DNA from: Amphimedon queenslandica | Lineage: Eukaryota; Porifera; Demospongiae; Haplosclerida; Niphatidae | Assembly: GCF_000090795.2 (NCBI RefSeq) | Contig: NW_003546337.1 | Location: 229,548-250,932 of the forward strand | Length of the DNA: 21,385 nucleotides | Reading direction: 5' to 3' | In this document: piece by piece, positions 18,945 through 21,385 of the stretch | Layout of the letters: every line of letters begins with the position of its first letter | How positions within the stretch are numbered: the stretch's first letter is position 1 | The notes under the pieces: generated by a model | Told to the model about the DNA's origin: nothing | Seen by the model: the letters and a program-made list of their open reading frames with translations, nothing else | Databases searched by the model: none | Translations under genes and position numbers: made by a program

Positions 18945-21043
18945 TAACAACAACATCTAAGAGTAGAAGAATCCATGACAAGCAAAAACCCATTAGTTCC
19001 ATTGTCATGAAATCCATGACAAGCAAAAACCCATTAGTTCCATTGTTACTATAAATGCAGGGCTTTGGCATGATTTTGAGCAACTTTAAAAATTTGTAAA
19101 AAATCCAAATTGGATCGGAATCAGTTCAAACTTTCTACATAACATAAAAACATGTATATGCATCAGGAAAAATTATAAAACAGAATTTTGTCCTTTTCAT
19201 TTTTGGTGAAATTTGGCCAAAATCCCTGTACTATTTTGTTTGGGGGTGAATCCTACTTAGTAACGCTACCGCGTTACTAATAGTACAGGGACTTTAGCCC
19301 GATTTTTAAGCAACTTTAAAAATTCGTAATAATTTCAAATTTGATCGAAATCAGTTTAAACTTGCTACACAACACAGAAACATGTATATGTATCAGGAAA
19401 AATTATAAAAATGGAGAATTTTCTCTTTGTCATTTTTGACAAAATTTGGCCAAAGACCATGTAGACTAGTACAGGCTTTTTGTCAAATTTTGGAGCAAAT
19501 TCTCAATGTCAAAATTCTATGTGAATTAAACTCTGAATTACAAAACAAACCTTTCCATCTTCAGACACGATTTCTTTGACGCCAGATTTAAGATGAAACT
19601 TTATCCCTTTCTCCTCCAGTAGCTAATAATTATTAAAAACTAATAAAATAATAATAAAATAAAAACTAGTAGCAGCTGTACCGTTTGTAATGCTTTCCCG
19701 ATGCGTTCTCCTAAGACTCTCTCAAAAGGCACAGCTGCAATGTCAATACACTCCACGCTGGTAGCTTTATCCGACAGGTAAGAGGCAACCTCCATTCCAA
19801 TGAAAGATGTACCTATTACCACGACCCTTTTATCCTGGAGAGAGAGAGAGAGAGGGAGAGAATATATGGTGATATAATAACAATAACTGTTGGAATTACA
19901 TTAGCTTAACCTTGGCATTAGTAGCAATATCATTAGCTTGAGATGGTTCCCTTAGCAAGCATACATTATCAAACCCAGGAACAGGCAGAGTACGAGGCCT
20001 ACAGGGTACAATATGAATGAGGATACAAATATTCACATTTATATAATATGTACACGTACATTATGCAATACCACAAGTACCCAGTACTATTATATTCCTA
20101 CTAGTACTGATGCTTACTTAGCTCCAGTGGCTAGTAGCAGTTTATCATACTGTAGAGTAGTACCATCTGAGAATGTCAATGTTTTTGATGAAGAGTCAAC
20201 ACGAGTGACCTATCATAAGAACATGTAAATGTACAGTATATAGGTATGAAGTGTAATATAATGTACTTTATTAATTATTAATAAGTGTAATGTAAGTGGT
20301 ATCAAATATGAACAGAAAGCATCATTTGAGGAATACACTGTGATCTAGTATATATCTCTTGGCAGTTAACAGGAGAAGGAGTCCAACACATAATGAACTA
20401 ACACAACATAATGTACTCACTTCTCTTTCAGTTTGTAGCTCAATGTTGTGTTCTTTATAAAAGGACTCTGACCTAAGCTTAATCTCCTCAGCAGAAATGT
20501 GCATAGCCTAAGAAAGAAAGAGAGAAAGAGAGAGAGAGAGAGGAAAAGGAAAAGGAAAAAGAGAGAGGGAGTGGACATACTTTGCTCAGTTTGGGTCGGT
20601 CATAAGGTAGAACTTTCTCTCTAGTACACAATATAATCTTTCCATTGAAACCTTCTTGACGAAGAGTTTCAGCACAAACCACAGTCGCTGGACCTACGAC
20701 AGATAATAATAATAATAATAATACAGATACATTGATGCCATTTAAATGCATGGGTCTTAAAAGGTTTCATGTTAATTACTACACGGAGTGAGCTGTGACT
20801 GATATTGTGGTTTATAGTGTACACTCATCACTAGTAAACATGATTATACTCTCAGCCAATGAGAGACATGTACAGTGTAAGTAAGAGCAGACAGACTCAA
20901 GATAAGACAAAATTAAATCAAAATTTAATAATTTAAATAATTAAAATATCTTCACCTCCTCCAACCAGAACATAAACTTCATCTCTTGTTGTGCCGTCAA
21001 CTGGAGACTTTTGAACAAAAGGACAGCGACCTTTCTCAAGGTC
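17641..21043 (-). CDS. AIFM3: AIFM3-like (AIFL) FAD/NAD(P)-dependent oxidoreductase, 3' part
   Basis: This is a flavoprotein of the apoptosis-inducing factor 3 group. Visible exons: 21043-20956, 20693-20581, 20507-20421, 20209-20118, 19998-19911, 19834-19682, 19622-19551, 18897-18834, 18768-18692, 18403-18193, 17975-17900, 17845-17741, 17671-17641. They total 1257 nt (418 aa plus stop). The visible part opens DLEKGRCPFVQK; then VYVLVGGGPATVVCAETLR is the FAD-binding Rossmann motif. VLPYDRPKLSK is typical of this family. LLLATGAKPRTLPVPG marks the FAD core. RVVVIGTSFIGMEVASYL is the NAD(P)-binding motif. VYAAGDIAKFPLPL is the second FAD contact. The C-terminal domain contains GHWQIAHNHGHIAGRNM, FWTVLFGKSLRY and EELKFAAYFVK. 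The gene continues beyond the right edge, where family members have a Rieske [2Fe-2S] domain. Classical AIFM1 is less likely, because the YDRPKLSK and GHWQIA motifs fit AIFM3. Confidence 0.92.
18007..18172. mobile_element. Pogo-like MITE, family D, complete copy
   Basis: The terminal inverted repeats are CAGTAGCCTCTTTATAATGG (18007) and CCATTAAGAGAGGCTATACTG (ending 18172), differing by a small indel. The interior has GTGTCC/GGACAC pairs (TACAGAGGTGTCC, GGAGGTGTAC). Ends of the CAGT...ACTG type with AGCCTCT recall pogo/mariner-type elements; family assignment is inference. It lies in the AIFM3 intron 17976-18192, only 20 bp from exon 18403-18193. Confidence 0.75.
18776..18801. repeat. TAAA tetranucleotide microsatellite at AIFM3 acceptor
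   Basis: (AAAT)n on +, reading as (TTTA)n in the transcript, just upstream of the acceptor TTTTACAG of exon 18768-18692. A T-rich alternative to the CT tracts. Confidence 0.8.
18907..18956. repeat. AAT/AAC microsatellite in AIFM3 intron
   Basis: (AAT)n then (AAC)n immediately upstream, in transcript sense, of the acceptor before exon 18897-18834. Confidence 0.85.
18970..19046. repeat. Perfect 41-bp tandem duplication in AIFM3 intron
   Basis: AATCCATGACAAGCAAAAAC followed by CCATTAGTTCCATTGT occurs at 18970 and again at 19011 without a mismatch over 36 bp, indicating a recent duplication. It lies between the AAT microsatellite and the family A array. Confidence 0.9.
19055..19501. mobile_element. 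Family A MITE array in AIFM3 intron, with a spacer insert
   Basis: Two full units and the start of a third lie in the same orientation as the copies in RCOR and NPM. Unit 1 ends CCCTGTACTA at 19224-19233 and unit 2 begins TAGTACAGGG at 19281-19290. Here the two halves of the usual joint are separated by about 47 bp (19234-19280), including the hairpin TAGTAACG/CGTTACTA. Unit 2 ends near 19467 (degenerate), then another TAGTACAGG starts a short third copy that stops at about 19501. Confidence 0.8.
20516..20572. repeat. GA/GAAA microsatellite at AIFM3 acceptor 20507
   Basis: A purine run on + that reads CTCTCTTTCTTTCTTAG in the transcript, ending exactly at the acceptor of exon 20507-20421. 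It almost fills the 73-bp intron. Confidence 0.85.
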
Positions 21044-21385
21044 CTAAAAGATATAAAGACACAAAATTAATAAATTCAGTAGCAGCAAGTCCTACATGAT
21101 TTAACCTAATCTGCTATGAAGCTGATATCAATAAGAATCAGAGTTGTATAAAGTTAGTTGTCAACTATTAACAAGTAGATTAATTCAAATTGTGATGTGA
21201 AAAACATGTTAAATGAGATCTTTTCATAAAAGTAAAGTTGCTAAATACTAACACCAGAGAGGACTCCTAATTAATGACTATACATTGAATGAATATATCC
21301 TCACAATATTGCAATACCATAGCAACAGTATAACACATTGAATACTAGTTTAATACATATGTACAAGTACAGTATGTAACTATAT
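21044..21385 (-). other. Upstream intron sequence of the AIFM3-like gene, to the window edge
   Basis: No further coding exon is recognisable in these 342 bp. The acceptor before exon 21043-20956 (CTTTTAG) shows the intron extends to the right, so the exons encoding the N-terminal part lie outside the window. TACATATGTACAAGTACA near 21354-21371 is one more palindrome of the TACATGTA type. Confidence 0.6.

Noticed and set aside
18826-19083. Open minus frame with an apparent new N-terminus (MLKIMPKPC...) before the AIFM3 exon
   Set aside because: It reads through the 41-bp duplication and AAT repeat of the intron; only VTGVTLPSDE to AGV is exon sequence.
874-21043. Functional operon of co-regulated genes
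   Set aside because: The five same-strand genes have unrelated roles, and at least one has its own TATA box; short spacing alone does not support an operon.
1-21385. tRNA, rRNA, CRISPR array or complete transposon with transposase
   Set aside because: No tRNA cloverleaf box pair, rRNA core motif, regular spacer array or transposase/reverse-transcriptase motif was recognised on either strand.

Overview
This window is animal nuclear DNA. It is AT-rich, every gene except the leftmost fragment is split into many small exons by short introns, and the products are animal protein families (CoREST, ERLEC1, nucleophosmin, AIFM3, a CAT-type amino acid transporter, an IGFBP/Kazal secreted protein). The small introns, 200-460 bp intergenic gaps, sequence divergence and abundant GA/CT, AAT and TACATGTA repeats suggest a compact early-branching metazoan, most likely a demosponge such as Amphimedon. 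The species call is inference; no database was searched.

Layout, left to right. 1-566 (+) is the 3' end of a cationic amino acid transporter (SLC7A CAT family). It converges on five genes that all lie on the minus strand, so they read from right to left. 874-6192 encodes a CoREST/RCOR co-repressor (13 exons, 427 aa: ELM2, SANT1, LSD1-binding linker, SANT2). 6631-8647 encodes a secreted IGFBP-like plus Kazal protein (3 exons, 272 aa). 9108-13991 encodes the ER lectin ERLEC1/XTP3-B (16 exons, 465 aa, two MRH domains). 14193-17366 encodes a nucleophosmin/nucleoplasmin with the C-terminal nucleic-acid-binding bundle (16 exons, 373 aa). 17641-21043 holds the 13 downstream coding exons of an AIFM3-like oxidoreductase (418 aa visible; its N-terminal part, normally a Rieske domain, is beyond the right edge).

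I built the gene models by hand from conserved protein motifs, GT/AG sites and exon phase. In each of the five minus-strand genes the summed exon lengths keep one open frame, which is a strong internal check. The genes belong to unrelated pathways (chromatin repression, extracellular signalling, ER quality control, nucleolar chaperoning, redox), so the clustering looks like genome compactness rather than a functional operon.

The introns carry most of the unexplained structure. There are five MITE-like inverted-repeat families, including a roughly 180-bp element found as head-to-tail dimers in three different genes. There are minisatellites in two ERLEC1 introns, TACATGTA palindromes throughout, and CT-microsatellite tracts lying directly against 11 of 57 splice acceptors. 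I found no tRNA, rRNA, CRISPR array or complete autonomous transposon. I do not see a convincing wholly new biological system; the splice-site/microsatellite association and the dimeric MITE arrays are the most interesting signals.
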